A stretch of DNA of 8,684 nt from CAITYL01 sp041651315 (GTDB lineage: Bacteria; Verrucomicrobiota; Lentisphaeria; Oligosphaerales; CAITYL01): contig JBAZJM010000201.1 in assembly GCA_041651315.1 (NCBI GenBank), positions 1-8,684 of the forward strand. Reading direction: 5' to 3'. The translations under genes and the position numbers were made by a program. Position 1 is the stretch's first letter; every line of letters begins with the position of its first letter. The notes under the pieces are model-generated. The model made no database searches. It had not been told where the DNA came from and saw nothing but the letters and a program-made list of their open reading frames with translations. Shown here piece by piece: positions 1 through 6,733 of the stretch.

Positions 1-519
1 CTGCTGGGCTTCGTTCATTTTGGCTAGTTCCTCGGCGGACAGCTTGCCGTCGTGGTCGCTGTCGAATTTCTTCAGTGTCTGGGCGTTTTGGGCCTCAAAC
101 TTGGCCTTGATCGCCGCCGTCATGGCGGCGGCTTCGCTGTCGTTGATCTTGCCGTCGCCGTTCTGGTCGTACTTTTTCATCATGTTGGCCATCGGCCCCG
201 GCTTGGCCGCCAGGGCGGCGTCCATGGCGGTCTTTTCCTCGGCGTTGAGGGTGCCGTCGTGGTCGTGGTCGAATTTGGCGAACTGCCGGTCGGCGGTTTG
301 GCGCACCTTGGCGACGCGCTGCTCGGCGGCGGCCTGGGCTTCCGCGGCATCGATCAGGCCGTCATGGTTGGCGTCCGTATTCGACAACATCTTGGCGGCC
401 GGGGCGGCGGCCGCGGGGATGCCGGAAGGCGGCGGGGGAGGGGCGAGCGGGGCGGCTTCCTGGGCGAGGGCGGCCAGGCAACCCAGGGACAGGGCAACGG
501 CGAGGGGGAGGTGACGCAT
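1..519 (-). CDS. Secreted EF-hand calcium-binding protein (C-terminus outside window)
   Basis: The reading frame starts at ATG 519-517 and runs off the window at base 1, giving 173 residues without a stop. A purine-rich AGAGGAAAGGA ribosome binding site sits just upstream. Residues 1-19 look like a signal peptide (MRHLPLAVALSLGCLAALA, then Q), so the protein is probably exported; Cys14 is not in a good lipobox. A proline/alanine-rich stretch follows (about 21-42). Four canonical 12-residue EF-hand loops are visible: D49-E60, D84-E95, D118-E129 and D153-E164. Each has the D-x-D/N-x-D-G core, a hydrophobic residue at position 8 and a final Glu. From family knowledge such loops bind Ca2+. Whether the role is buffering, sensing or structural is unknown. 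It lies 170 bp downstream of the membrane-protein gene and may have its own promoter. More EF hands may follow beyond the window. Confidence 0.9.
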   Translation of the reverse strand, partial: MRHLPLAVALSLGCLAALAQEAAPLAPPPPPSGIPAAAAPAAKMLSNTDANHDGLIDAAEAQAAAEQRVAKVRQTADRQFAKFDHDHDGTLNAEEKTAMDAALAAKPGPMANMMKKYDQNGDGKINDSEAAAMTAAIKAKFEAQNAQTLKKFDSDHDGKLSAEELAKMNEAQQ

Positions 520-590
520 GGTGAATCCTTTCCTCTTGACTGGTGTGGGACGGCGGTTCCGGTCGCGGCGGATCCGCACCGGCACCCATC

Positions 591-619
591 TAAACGTATG
601 ACAACGCCGGATATTGTTC
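591..619 (-). promoter_or_regulatory. Possible ECF-like promoter for the EF-hand gene
   Basis: Read on the minus strand, GAACAA (619-614) and CGTTTA (596-591) are 17 bp apart and lie 72 bp or more upstream of the EF-hand start. They loosely resemble extracytoplasmic-function sigma-factor boxes. Both hexamers are degenerate, so this is only a suggestion. The rest of 520-689 shows no gene. Confidence 0.2.
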
Positions 620-689
620 GGCGCGCACCGCCCGGGTCCCCGGCAACCCTAAATCATTCACCCCTTCAAGTGGACAACCGGGGAATCGC

Positions 690-1472
690 TCAGTCAAACC
701 ATACCGGCAGAAGGCTCCATGCAACCATGATGGCTGAGATTAAGCAGCTGGGTACGACAATGAGGAAGCCGGCAGCAAGTGAGATGGCCGAAAGAAGCCG
801 ATACGGCCCTTGGCGTAGAGCGGTCAGGCTGTAGGTCAGAAGGCCGGTACTGCAGACAAACGTCAATGGAACAAGCCAGGGGTGTCCCGGCGAATTTTTG
901 TTGGGCAGGTGCCAAAAGGCCAAAAAGGCGAGGGCGATGATGAGGAATGGCGCGGGAATGAGGATGGCAAAATTTGCGGTTCTGTTTGGGCCGGCCGTGC
1001 TCCACAGGGCACCACACAAACTGGAGGCAAGAACATAAAGAAAGACCGCAAAGGCAGCGAGCCTGGCAAAGGACAAGACATCGCCGAGTGTTTTGTAGGT
1101 TCCTGGTTCCCCCACATGCGTGACAACGGTCCGGTTGGGAACCCCGTTGGGGGCGGGCCCGGCCGGATACTTGATCGAGACTTGGATTGACAGGTCAGAG
1201 GCGTAAGTGACAAGCAGGCGGGTGAGAGACGAAAACCGCTCCTCTGTTTGCACGGTTCCCGTGACCGTCAGCTCGCCTGGAGATTGGCGTGGCCTGACCT
1301 GTATTTGGGAGAATCCAGGAACGGCCTTGAGCGCCTGGACAATGGCCTGGCATTGGGTGTTGGCATGTTTAACCCAGGCCACTCGCCACAACAAAGAACC
1401 GGCCAGACAGGCTACCAAGAACCCTGACGCGACCAGGAGGGGAATGGCTCTGAAAGTCTGATACTGGTTCAT
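690..1472 (-). CDS. Unrecognised five-helix membrane protein with an extracytoplasmic domain
   Basis: I do not recognise this family. I place the start at ATG 1472-1470, giving 260 residues. An in-frame ATG at 1529 lies inside a palindromic repeat and adds 19 residues with no hydrophobic or conserved character. A hydrophobic helix at about residues 10-29 is followed by a soluble region (30-135) and four more hydrophobic stretches at about 136-157, 166-188, 198-217 and 227-253. The soluble region contains the segment GELTVTGTVQTEERF, then a helix and a strand (SIQVSIKY). This is faintly reminiscent of BON or secretion-ring building domains, which often sit outside the membrane. That resemblance is weak. 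The coding sequence is visibly less GC-rich than its neighbours and its codon use is more relaxed, which could reflect transfer or low expression. No strong Shine-Dalgarno precedes the chosen start. Confidence 0.65.
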   Translation of the reverse strand: MNQYQTFRAIPLLVASGFLVACLAGSLLWRVAWVKHANTQCQAIVQALKAVPGFSQIQVRPRQSPGELTVTGTVQTEERFSSLTRLLVTYASDLSIQVSIKYPAGPAPNGVPNRTVVTHVGEPGTYKTLGDVLSFARLAAFAVFLYVLASSLCGALWSTAGPNRTANFAILIPAPFLIIALAFLAFWHLPNKNSPGHPWLVPLTFVCSTGLLTYSLTALRQGPYRLLSAISLAAGFLIVVPSCLISAIMVAWSLLPVWFD

Positions 1473-1490
1473 CCGTATAAGTGTTGCCCG

Positions 1491-1560
1491 CTGTAGCCGC
1501 GGCTGTGCCAGCCGCGCGGGGTTACCCATTTGGGGGCGCCTGGCACAGGCGCCGCTACAG
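1491..1560. repeat. REP-like inverted doublet
   Basis: Two arms, 1491-1516 and 1536-1560, are inverted copies of one another. Each begins with CTGTAGC at its outer end and carries an internal hairpin. The left inner stem is CGCGGCT/AGCCGCG around GTGCC; the right is GGCGCCTG/CAGGCGCC around GCA. The two stems differ in sequence but each is perfectly paired, so the differences are compensatory. The arms are separated by 19 bp. This is the architecture of REP/BIME-type dispersed palindromes. It lies between the membrane-protein gene and the MEMO1-AMMECR1 gene. Confidence 0.7.
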
Positions 1561-1711
1561 AAGACGGATGGGTGGCGAGTTCCATTTCGTCACCTGCTGG
1601 CAGCTCCCGCCGCCAGTGATGGATACTCTGCATGCCGCGCATCGCTGAAAACGCCTCCCATGTGTTGTAAATCTCGCGCCCGTGCCCGTGCCTTCGCCCG
1701 AACACAGAACC
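1561..1711. other. Intergenic stretch without a supported gene
   Basis: This is the remainder of the 239-bp gap between the membrane-protein start and the MEMO1-AMMECR1 stop. A minus-strand frame (1705-1469) is open across it, but it reads through the REP-like doublet and has no recognisable domain or ribosome binding site. No promoter stands out. Confidence 0.4.
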
Positions 1712-3238
1712 CTACCGGGCGGGCTCGCCGAAGACGAAGGCCTGGTAGGTTTGGACCTCCATGCGGCGCGGGTCGCGCCAGGCATCGGGGGCCATGCCGC
1801 CCTTGAGGCAGAGGTGTTCGAGGAACGCCTCCTTGCGCGGCAGCTGTTCCCATACCTGGGGCAGGAAGGTGGACTGGTTGTAGCCCTGGCGCAGGACGAC
1901 GCCGTGGACGTTGGGCTTGAGCCTGGCCAGCAGTTCGGCGGCATCGGCGTAGGGCAGCGGTTCGGGCTGGGTGAGGACGCTGATCTCGAGGTGGCAGCGC
2001 GGCAGCTCCCCGGCGGTGAGCGGCGGGAAGCGCGGGTCGTCAAAGGCGGCGTTGAGGGCGTTTTCGCGGACCGCCCGGGCCAGGGGCTGCACCGGGAAGA
2101 TGTTGCCGATGCAGCCGCGCAGGTCGCCGTCCAGATGAAGGGTGACGAAGCAGCCGAGTTTCTGGCGGAAGAGCGGGCCGTCGACGGGCAGGTCGGGCAG
2201 CGGCCGGCCGGCCAGTTTGGCGGCGATGGTCTCACGGGCGAAGGCCAGCAGGGCCTGCTGCTGGGCGGGTGAGAGCAGGGGAGGGGTGCCGGCTCCGGCG
2301 GCTGGGCGGTCGGAGGGGGCGGCGGCTGGCGCGGCCGCCACGGCGGCCTTCCTGGCCGCGGCGGACTCCACGAAGGCGACGGCGCCATAGCCGACCACGC
2401 GGCCTTTGTCGCCGGCGGTGTCGCCGGAGTTGCAGTAGCCGACCAGGGCGGGGGTCCAGCCTTTTGCTTTTGCCAGGGCGACCAGGCAGGTCACCGGCGC
2501 CACCCCGCAGAGTTCCTGGTCTTGGAGGCCGGCGGCGTCGAGGGCCAGGAGGCGGTCGAGGCAGGCCTGGTCGAGCCGTTTGGCGGCGGCGTAGGGATGG
2601 TAGTGGGAGAGGTCGGAACTCGCCACCAAGGCGGTGCCGGGGTCGTCGAGCAGCGGGGCCAGCGCCCGGGCAATGCGTTCGGCGTCAAAGCGTTGGCCGA
2701 CCACGACGGGGACCAGGGTAAAACGCTTCAAGTGGCGCTGCAGGAACGGCAGCATGACTTCCAGCGCATGCTCCTCGGCATGGGCTTCCGGCAGGATGTG
2801 GAAGAGGGTGGGGGCCTGCCCGGCCAAGGCGGTGCAGGCGGCCGTGTCGAGCGGCAGGTTGCCGAGGGCGTTGTGGAACACCTCGCAGCCGGGCAGGGCG
2901 GCGCCGTCAAAGCCGACGTGATGCGACGGGGCGAGCACGATGACCCGCCTGGTGTCGGCCGGGAGCAGGCGCAGCGCCCGGGCGGCCAGGGCGCCGGAAT
3001 AGATGTAACCGGCATGCGGCGCGATGACGGCGCGCACCCGGCCGGGCGGCAGGGGCGCGGCGGTGGAGGGGGCGGCCAGGAAGCCGTCCACCTGGCGGGT
3101 GAGTTCGGCGGGATCGTCCGGATAGAACGTTCCCTGGGCGGCGGGTTCCCGGACGGCGGGGATGCCGGCGACGGCGTGCGCGAAAAGGCTCATGGTGACG
3201 GCTCCCAGGATGCGGCCCGTTGAGCGTGGCGTGCGCAT
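1712..3238 (-). CDS. AmmeMemoRadiSam system proteins B and A fused (MEMO1-AMMECR1)
   Basis: The 508-residue protein joins two families that are usually separate genes. Residues about 28-290 are a MEMO1 domain, related to class III non-haem iron dioxygenases. Motifs are APHAGY (H75), PSHH (H106, H107), EEH (H157), SSDLSHY (H212) and ELCG (C244), which correspond to the metal-site His and Cys residues of human MEMO1. An alanine/proline-rich linker (about 291-321) leads to an AMMECR1 domain (322-508) with LGCFVT (361-366), LRGCIGN (373-379) and EISVLT (418-423). In many microbes these two occur with a radical-SAM protein; the biochemical role is unknown. The first 25 residues (three arginines, then a hydrophobic run ending AVAG) resemble a signal peptide, which would place the protein outside the cytoplasm. 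An internal ATG at 3193-3191, preceded by GGGAG, would remove most of that signal. The stop is TAG at 1714-1712. Family assignment is very sure; start and location are not. Confidence 0.93.
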   Translation of the reverse strand: MRTPRSTGRILGAVTMSLFAHAVAGIPAVREPAAQGTFYPDDPAELTRQVDGFLAAPSTAAPLPPGRVRAVIAPHAGYIYSGALAARALRLLPADTRRVIVLAPSHHVGFDGAALPGCEVFHNALGNLPLDTAACTALAGQAPTLFHILPEAHAEEHALEVMLPFLQRHLKRFTLVPVVVGQRFDAERIARALAPLLDDPGTALVASSDLSHYHPYAAAKRLDQACLDRLLALDAAGLQDQELCGVAPVTCLVALAKAKGWTPALVGYCNSGDTAGDKGRVVGYGAVAFVESAAARKAAVAAAPAAAPSDRPAAGAGTPPLLSPAQQQALLAFARETIAAKLAGRPLPDLPVDGPLFRQKLGCFVTLHLDGDLRGCIGNIFPVQPLARAVRENALNAAFDDPRFPPLTAGELPRCHLEISVLTQPEPLPYADAAELLARLKPNVHGVVLRQGYNQSTFLPQVWEQLPRKEAFLEHLCLKGGMAPDAWRDPRRMEVQTYQAFVFGEPAR

Positions 3239-3258
3239 GGGTTGGCTCCGCGGGTGCC

Positions 3259-3300
3259 GGCTCCGCCGCCGGCCAGGTCAACCGCCGGCGCGGCAGAGCC
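3259..3300. repeat. GC-rich hairpin between lipoprotein and MEMO1-AMMECR1 genes
   Basis: GGCTCCGCCGC (3259-3269) pairs with GCGGCAGAGCC (3290-3300), 11 positions with one mismatch. It fills half of the 80-bp gap downstream of the lipoprotein stop. No T-tract follows on the minus strand, so it is not a standard intrinsic terminator. It may be a decayed dispersed palindrome or an mRNA-stabilising stem. Confidence 0.35.
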
Positions 3301-3318
3301 GATTGGATTCGGTGACGC

Positions 3319-3729
3319 TTACCCTCCCACCTTCCCCATCAAATGCGCGCGAATGGCTTGGTGGAGCATTTTGGCGCGGCTGGTGTTGCCGAAAAAGCCG
3401 GTCTTGATGGTGAGCCGGGACATGCCGGCCTGGACCGCCTCCACGCGGATCTCATACGGCACATCGTCGGCAAAGTCGCCGCTGATCGAGGCGGAGAGCT
3501 TGTCCATCTGGCACATCACCGGCTTGACGCCGAGGTCGCGCAGGCCGGCCCGGGAGGCATTGTACACCTGGTCGACCGGTTGGGGGACCAGGGTGTGCCA
3601 GCCGTCGAAATCGCGGTGCAGGTCCGGTCCGGCATAGCCGAACGGGCCGGACGTTTCGGTGGCGCAACCGCCGGCCAGCAGCAGGACCAGGACGCCGGAC
3701 AAACACCAGACAGGGAAAAGACGCTTCAT
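3319..3729 (-). CDS. DUF3568-type lipoprotein
   Basis: This 136-residue protein has a lipoprotein signal: Lys2-Arg3, a hydrophobic core and LAGGC with Cys22 as the predicted lipidated residue, so it is probably membrane-anchored and periplasm-facing. The mature part resembles DUF3568. After the anchor come a short linker (GPFGYAGPDLHRDFDG), a helix containing VDQVYNASRAGLRDLGV in which a variable domain usually packs, and paired strands ending in LTIKTGFFGN, then a final helix (KMLHQAIRAHL). That 'I+x-G-x-F-G' ending before an amphipathic helix is the family hallmark. The function is unknown. GGAG is placed 9 nt before the ATG, supporting the start. It is 65 bp downstream of the thymidylate-synthase-like gene and 80 bp upstream of MEMO1-AMMECR1; nothing obvious links the three functionally. 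Confidence 0.78.
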   Translation of the reverse strand: MKRLFPVWCLSGVLVLLLAGGCATETSGPFGYAGPDLHRDFDGWHTLVPQPVDQVYNASRAGLRDLGVKPVMCQMDKLSASISGDFADDVPYEIRVEAVQAGMSRLTIKTGFFGNTSRAKMLHQAIRAHLMGKVGG

Positions 3730-3794
3730 GAACCCGAACTCCGCAATGAATGATTTTTTTTACACGTGGGATGGAACTGCCGATGAACTTAGCC

Positions 3795-4661
3795 TCAGGA
3801 AGCCGGTTTGTCGATGTTGCCCATGGCGGCGGCCTTGGCCAGGATGGCCGGCCGGGCTGCTTCCATGAGGTCGCCCACGTCGGCGAGGCGGAAGGTGCGT
3901 TCCTCAAAGGAGCGCCGGCTGAGACCGCCGAGGAAGCGCTCCTGGAATTCGCGGAAATAGGCGCCGTAGATGTGGTAGCTGTCGGCCAGGTGCACGTAGC
4001 GGCCGAGGCGCACTTCGCGGTCACACAGCTCCATGATGCGTCCGGCGATGCGCTTCTGCAGCTGCACCAGGGCGAACATGTTCATGAAGGCGGCCTTGTA
4101 GGCGTCGTTGGAACGGAAGCGGACATTGGTGTTGAGGCGCCAGATGCCGTCCTCCTCGGTGACCCGGCACCAGATGCTCTGCAGGCAGGCCGGGTCATAG
4201 CAGTCGTTGTCCTCCCAGACCTTCCAGGTGACCGCCTGGGCGCGGCGCGAATACGGGGTTTCGGCCAGCTTGCGGGCCAGGATCTCGATCTGGTCAAACG
4301 GCGCGGGAATGCCGGGCACCCGGTAGCGGAACAGCCGCTCGTTGTAGGTGTATTCCCAGCGGGTGTCGGCCGGGTCGGCCGGGTCGCGGATCAGGTGGTT
4401 CTTGATGCCGTCGCACACCTCCATGACGTATTCCTGGAGATCCTCCAGGCCGCCGGGGAAATCCTTGTGGATGGCCGGATCGGCGAGCGGATCCTCAATG
4501 ACCACCATCATGGTGGCGTCCTTGCTCGGCGGATCGTCGGGCTTGTCGTACATCGTCTTGATGTCGCAGCCTTCACGGTTGAGCAGGATCAGCGACTTCT
4601 CCCAGGCTTCGGCAATGCCGGTGCCGGTGACGGAGAGCACGGGAATACCGGTTTTGGCCAT
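3795..4661 (-). CDS. Divergent thymidylate synthase-family protein
   Basis: The 288-residue protein has the thymidylate synthase active-site order, although its N-terminal third (1-95) looks unlike the E. coli enzyme. Visible motifs are Y-x-x-R-L-F-R-Y (106-113) with FDQI (122-125), SRR (138-140, phosphate-binding arginines), DPACLQ with the nucleophile Cys159, RSND (183-186), N194, and YHIYG (229-233) with His230 and Tyr232. These match E. coli R126-R127, C146, R166-D169, N177 and H207-Y209. Asn at position 194 matches the residue that favours dUMP; dCMP hydroxymethylases carry Asp there. The likely reaction is therefore methylation, or one-carbon transfer, at C5 of dUMP using methylenetetrahydrofolate. 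The N-terminus recalls the divergent archaeal ThyA-like group. No dihydrofolate reductase gene is next to it. AAGGAA lies about 11 nt before the ATG. Membership of the superfamily is well supported; exact product is not proven. Confidence 0.82.
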   Translation of the reverse strand: MAKTGIPVLSVTGTGIAEAWEKSLILLNREGCDIKTMYDKPDDPPSKDATMMVVIEDPLADPAIHKDFPGGLEDLQEYVMEVCDGIKNHLIRDPADPADTRWEYTYNERLFRYRVPGIPAPFDQIEILARKLAETPYSRRAQAVTWKVWEDNDCYDPACLQSIWCRVTEEDGIWRLNTNVRFRSNDAYKAAFMNMFALVQLQKRIAGRIMELCDREVRLGRYVHLADSYHIYGAYFREFQERFLGGLSRRSFEERTFRLADVGDLMEAARPAILAKAAAMGNIDKPAS

Positions 4662-4740
4662 GGCGCGGTGATTCCTTGGTGGGGTTGCGGTTTTCGCGAG
4701 CGTCGGTTCAAACAGGTAATTTTATCATCGCCACGGTTTG

Positions 4741-4815
4741 GGATTTTGAACAGGAGGCCGCGGAGGCCGCAGAGAAGGTTTTCTCCGTTCCCTCCGGATT
4801 TCTCCTGTAAAATCC
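4741..4815. repeat. 75-bp imperfect inverted repeat
   Basis: The outer arms are GGATTTTGAACAGGAG (4741-4756) and CTCCTGTAAAATCC (4802-4815), complementary except for a 2-nt insertion. Inside are the purine-rich run GGAGGCCGCAGAGAA and its rough complement TTCTCCGTTCCCTCC, with the tip stem GAGAA/TTCTC around GGTT. It occupies most of the 176-bp gap upstream of the thymidylate-synthase-like gene, starting 22 bp after the stop of the RecA-like gene. It could be a non-autonomous mobile palindrome. It may also stop transcription or stabilise the upstream message. No coding content is seen in 4662-4837. Confidence 0.6.
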
Positions 4816-4837
4816 ATAAATATTCAGGTTGGGATTG

Positions 4838-5521
4838 TTATGGTTTTTGTGGGGCGGCCTGCCCGGCGCGGGTGGCGGCGGCCACCGCGGCGGCGGTGTG
4901 GTCGGCCAGCACCGGCAGCCAGCGGTCGCCGTCGATCAGGTGCGGGGTGAACATCTGGGGGGCGTAACGTCCCCAGACCTTGACCGGATTGATGAACAGT
5001 TGTCCCTGGCGCTCAAAAAGGTCGAGCAGGAGCTGGGTGGTGTCGCGGATGCGCGCCACCACGGCGTCCGGCTGGCGGCCGCGGGTGAGGCCGAAGTAGG
5101 CCACCGTCTCCAATTCAAACAGGGCCGGACAGACGATTTGGAAGAAGCCGGCCAGCTGCTCCGCATCGCCCCAGGAGGTCAGCAGCGCCGACAAGTCGTC
5201 GAAAATGTAGAACACCCGGCGGCCGCGGGCGGCGGCCAGGTGCCGGACGTTGGCGGTGAAGAAGTCAAAACCCGGGCTGGGGTCGAGCACCACCGTTTCG
5301 ATTCCCGTCAGCGCCGGCAGCAGCGGCGGATGGGGGGCGAACCGGACATAGATGCAGCTGCGCCCGTCCAGCAGCGCCTGGGCGGCAAAGGGGGCCGCCA
5401 TGGCGCGGTACATCTCCAGCGTGTCCACCTGCCAGACCACATTGTCGCCCAAGCGCAGGCCCTGGACGACGTCGTCAAACGGGCGGAGCCCGCTGGACAC
5501 GAAAGTGTTCGGATCGGTCAT
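4838..5521 (-). CDS. Free-standing RecA/KaiC-like module lacking Walker A
   Basis: I start at ATG 5521-5519, giving 227 residues, because GGGAGGA lies 12 nt upstream. An ATG at 5578 would add a 19-residue tail that looks non-coding. The opening (TFVSSGLRPFDDVVQGLRLGDNVVW, residues 6-30) follows the KaiC/RecA pattern 'sTGi..lD..l.GGl..Gdn', but where GxxxxGKT should occur there is QVDTLEMY, so nucleotide binding in the normal way is unlikely. FYIFDDLS (104-111) sits where Walker B would be. The rest, including CPALFELETVAYFGL and an RDTTQLLLDLF helix, resembles from memory the N-terminal domain of large PEP/pyruvate-binding (PEP-synthase-like) proteins. Here the PEP-binding and phosphohistidine domains are missing. 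Its role is unknown. It lies 106 bp downstream of the NrpR-like gene and could be co-transcribed with it. Confidence 0.7.
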   Translation of the reverse strand: MTDPNTFVSSGLRPFDDVVQGLRLGDNVVWQVDTLEMYRAMAAPFAAQALLDGRSCIYVRFAPHPPLLPALTGIETVVLDPSPGFDFFTANVRHLAAARGRRVFYIFDDLSALLTSWGDAEQLAGFFQIVCPALFELETVAYFGLTRGRQPDAVVARIRDTTQLLLDLFERQGQLFINPVKVWGRYAPQMFTPHLIDGDRWLPVLADHTAAAVAAATRAGQAAPQKP

Positions 5522-5627
5522 GGTGTCGTGTGTCCTCCCGGTCGCCCCGGACGCGTTCCTGGTCTGGGGGAACCCCACGAACCGCGCCCGTCACAACATA
5601 ACGCCGTTACCGCCCCCGGCGCAACCC

Positions 5628-6644
5628 TCACATGCGGGTGGCGACCCCGGCCTCGATGGCCAGTTCGCGGTAATGCCGCAGCAGGCGGTACTCGAACAGC
5701 TGGGCCATGGCGGTGTGTTCGGCGCCCAGCCCGGCCTCGTGGATGACGGCGCAGGGGTTGAGCCCGCCCGCCACGACCAGGCCGGTGCGCCCCTCCTGCA
5801 CCGGAAAGCCGAGCAGCGGCTGGTTGGGGCGTCCCAGCATCAGCACCCCCCCCACGCCGACAGCCTTGAGCCGTGGCAGCAGCCGCTCCACCTCGCCCAG
5901 CGCGCAGGTGGGCACCTCGCGGAAGCTGGCCCCGATCCGGCCGCTGCCGGTACGGACCGCGTCATGCACCCGGGTCAGGCCGCTGCGGATGAAGATCTCC
6001 AGCGGGTCCAGCGAGGTCCCGTCGTAATGGATGATGTCGGTGAAGCGCACCGGCTCGCCGTGGTGCAACTCCAGGATGCCGGCGAAGCGCGAGGACACCG
6101 GGATGCGCTCGTTGAGCAGGGCGCCGTTGAGGGTGACGCTGCACAACGTGCCCAGGCCGATGCGGCCCGGCGGGATCTGGAACAGGCCGGCGCTTTCATT
6201 GGGGCGGAACAGCCCGATCCGCTCCCCCATGCCCAGCCCGGCCTCGAAGACCGGCACCATCTCCTCCACCGCCGCCTGGAAATTGGCCTCGTCGATCAGC
6301 GTCATGTTCAGCACGATCAGCCCCGGCTCGGGATCGCGCGGATTGAAGGTCATGCGGTAGGCCAGCGAATCCATGCGGGCGGCGGTCAGCCCGACCCGGT
6401 CCAGCACCGGGGCGTCCTGGAGCGATTGCATGCCGCGGGCGGTGAGCTTGCGGCCGCCGCCGCGGCCGCGCCGGCCGGGGGCGACCAGCCCCGCCGTCTC
6501 CAACTCCTGCAGGTGCAGGCGCACGGCCCGCGGGCCCAGGTCGACGCCCCAGCCTTGGATGTGGCGGGCGATTTCGGCGCTGCCGGTGGTGCCGCCGGCG
6601 TCGCGGAGGGCGCGGAGGATGGCGATGCGGTCGCGGGAGGTCAT
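5628..6644 (-). CDS. nrpR: NrpR-family nitrogen regulator (winged helix plus one NRD/DUF128 domain)
   Basis: The 338-residue protein begins with a winged-helix DNA-binding domain of the RNase R/NrpR type (about residues 3-75: MTSRDRIAILRALRDAG, then a basic wing, RRGRGGGRK). Residues about 85-325 form a single NrpR regulatory domain (DUF128). Hallmarks are GLGTLCSVTLNGALL (163-177), RIPVSSRF region, PVRFTDIIHYDGTSLDPLEIF (198-218), GRIGASFREVP (235-245), GVGGVLMLGRPNQPLLG and GLVVAGGLNPCAVIHEAGL (288-306). In methanogens NrpR represses nitrogen-assimilation genes and is released by 2-oxoglutarate, and it generally carries two such domains; this bacterial form has one. The start at 6644 has GAGGG about 9 nt upstream and places the helix-turn-helix at the N-terminus. 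A further in-frame ATG at 6770 lies in the AT-rich promoter region and is rejected. It is divergent from gdhA, suggesting it controls that gene and itself. Confidence 0.9.
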   Translation of the reverse strand: MTSRDRIAILRALRDAGGTTGSAEIARHIQGWGVDLGPRAVRLHLQELETAGLVAPGRRGRGGGRKLTARGMQSLQDAPVLDRVGLTAARMDSLAYRMTFNPRDPEPGLIVLNMTLIDEANFQAAVEEMVPVFEAGLGMGERIGLFRPNESAGLFQIPPGRIGLGTLCSVTLNGALLNERIPVSSRFAGILELHHGEPVRFTDIIHYDGTSLDPLEIFIRSGLTRVHDAVRTGSGRIGASFREVPTCALGEVERLLPRLKAVGVGGVLMLGRPNQPLLGFPVQEGRTGLVVAGGLNPCAVIHEAGLGAEHTAMAQLFEYRLLRHYRELAIEAGVATRM

Positions 6645-6705
6645 GGCGTCAACCCTCGGCTGGGGGAATGCCTTTTGGGCGTGTTGGTTTAATGGTAATA
6701 TGGTC

Positions 6706-6733
6706 AATATAACTATTTTAATGTCATGGTCAA
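6706..6733 (-). promoter_or_regulatory. Predicted sigma-70 promoter for nrpR
   Basis: On the minus strand, TTGACC (6733-6728) and TATATT (6711-6706) are 16 bp apart in an AT-rich island, a near-consensus -35/-10 pair. The -10 box ends 61 bp upstream of the nrpR start codon and lies inside the shared word TAGTTATATTG. Confidence 0.55.

Noticed and set aside
1469..1705. 78-codon minus-strand frame between MEMO1-AMMECR1 and the membrane protein
   Set aside because: Its second half is the translation of the REP-like doublet, and it overlaps the start of the membrane-protein gene. No domain or ribosome binding site supports it, though a decayed gene fragment in the first half cannot be excluded.
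3730..3794. A-tract/T-tract at about 3752-3760 as a terminator for the synthase gene
   Set aside because: Transcription is on the minus strand, where the run is A, not U, and no stem precedes it.
3750..4967. 405-residue open frame on the plus strand opposite the thymidylate-synthase-like gene
   Set aside because: It crosses an intergenic palindrome and lies antisense to a gene with clear catalytic motifs; no domain is recognisable.
6665..6678. Archaeal NrpR operator pattern GGAA-N6-TTCC
   Set aside because: The only near match is GGAA-N6-TTGG at 6665-6678. No exact match was found in 6645-7104, so the archaeal operator is not supported here.
5352..6692. 446-residue open frame on the plus strand opposite nrpR and the RecA-like gene
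   Set aside because: It spans two convincingly conserved minus-strand genes and their gap, and its translation is low-complexity (Gln/Ala/Gly/His-rich). It is a by-product of high GC at third positions.
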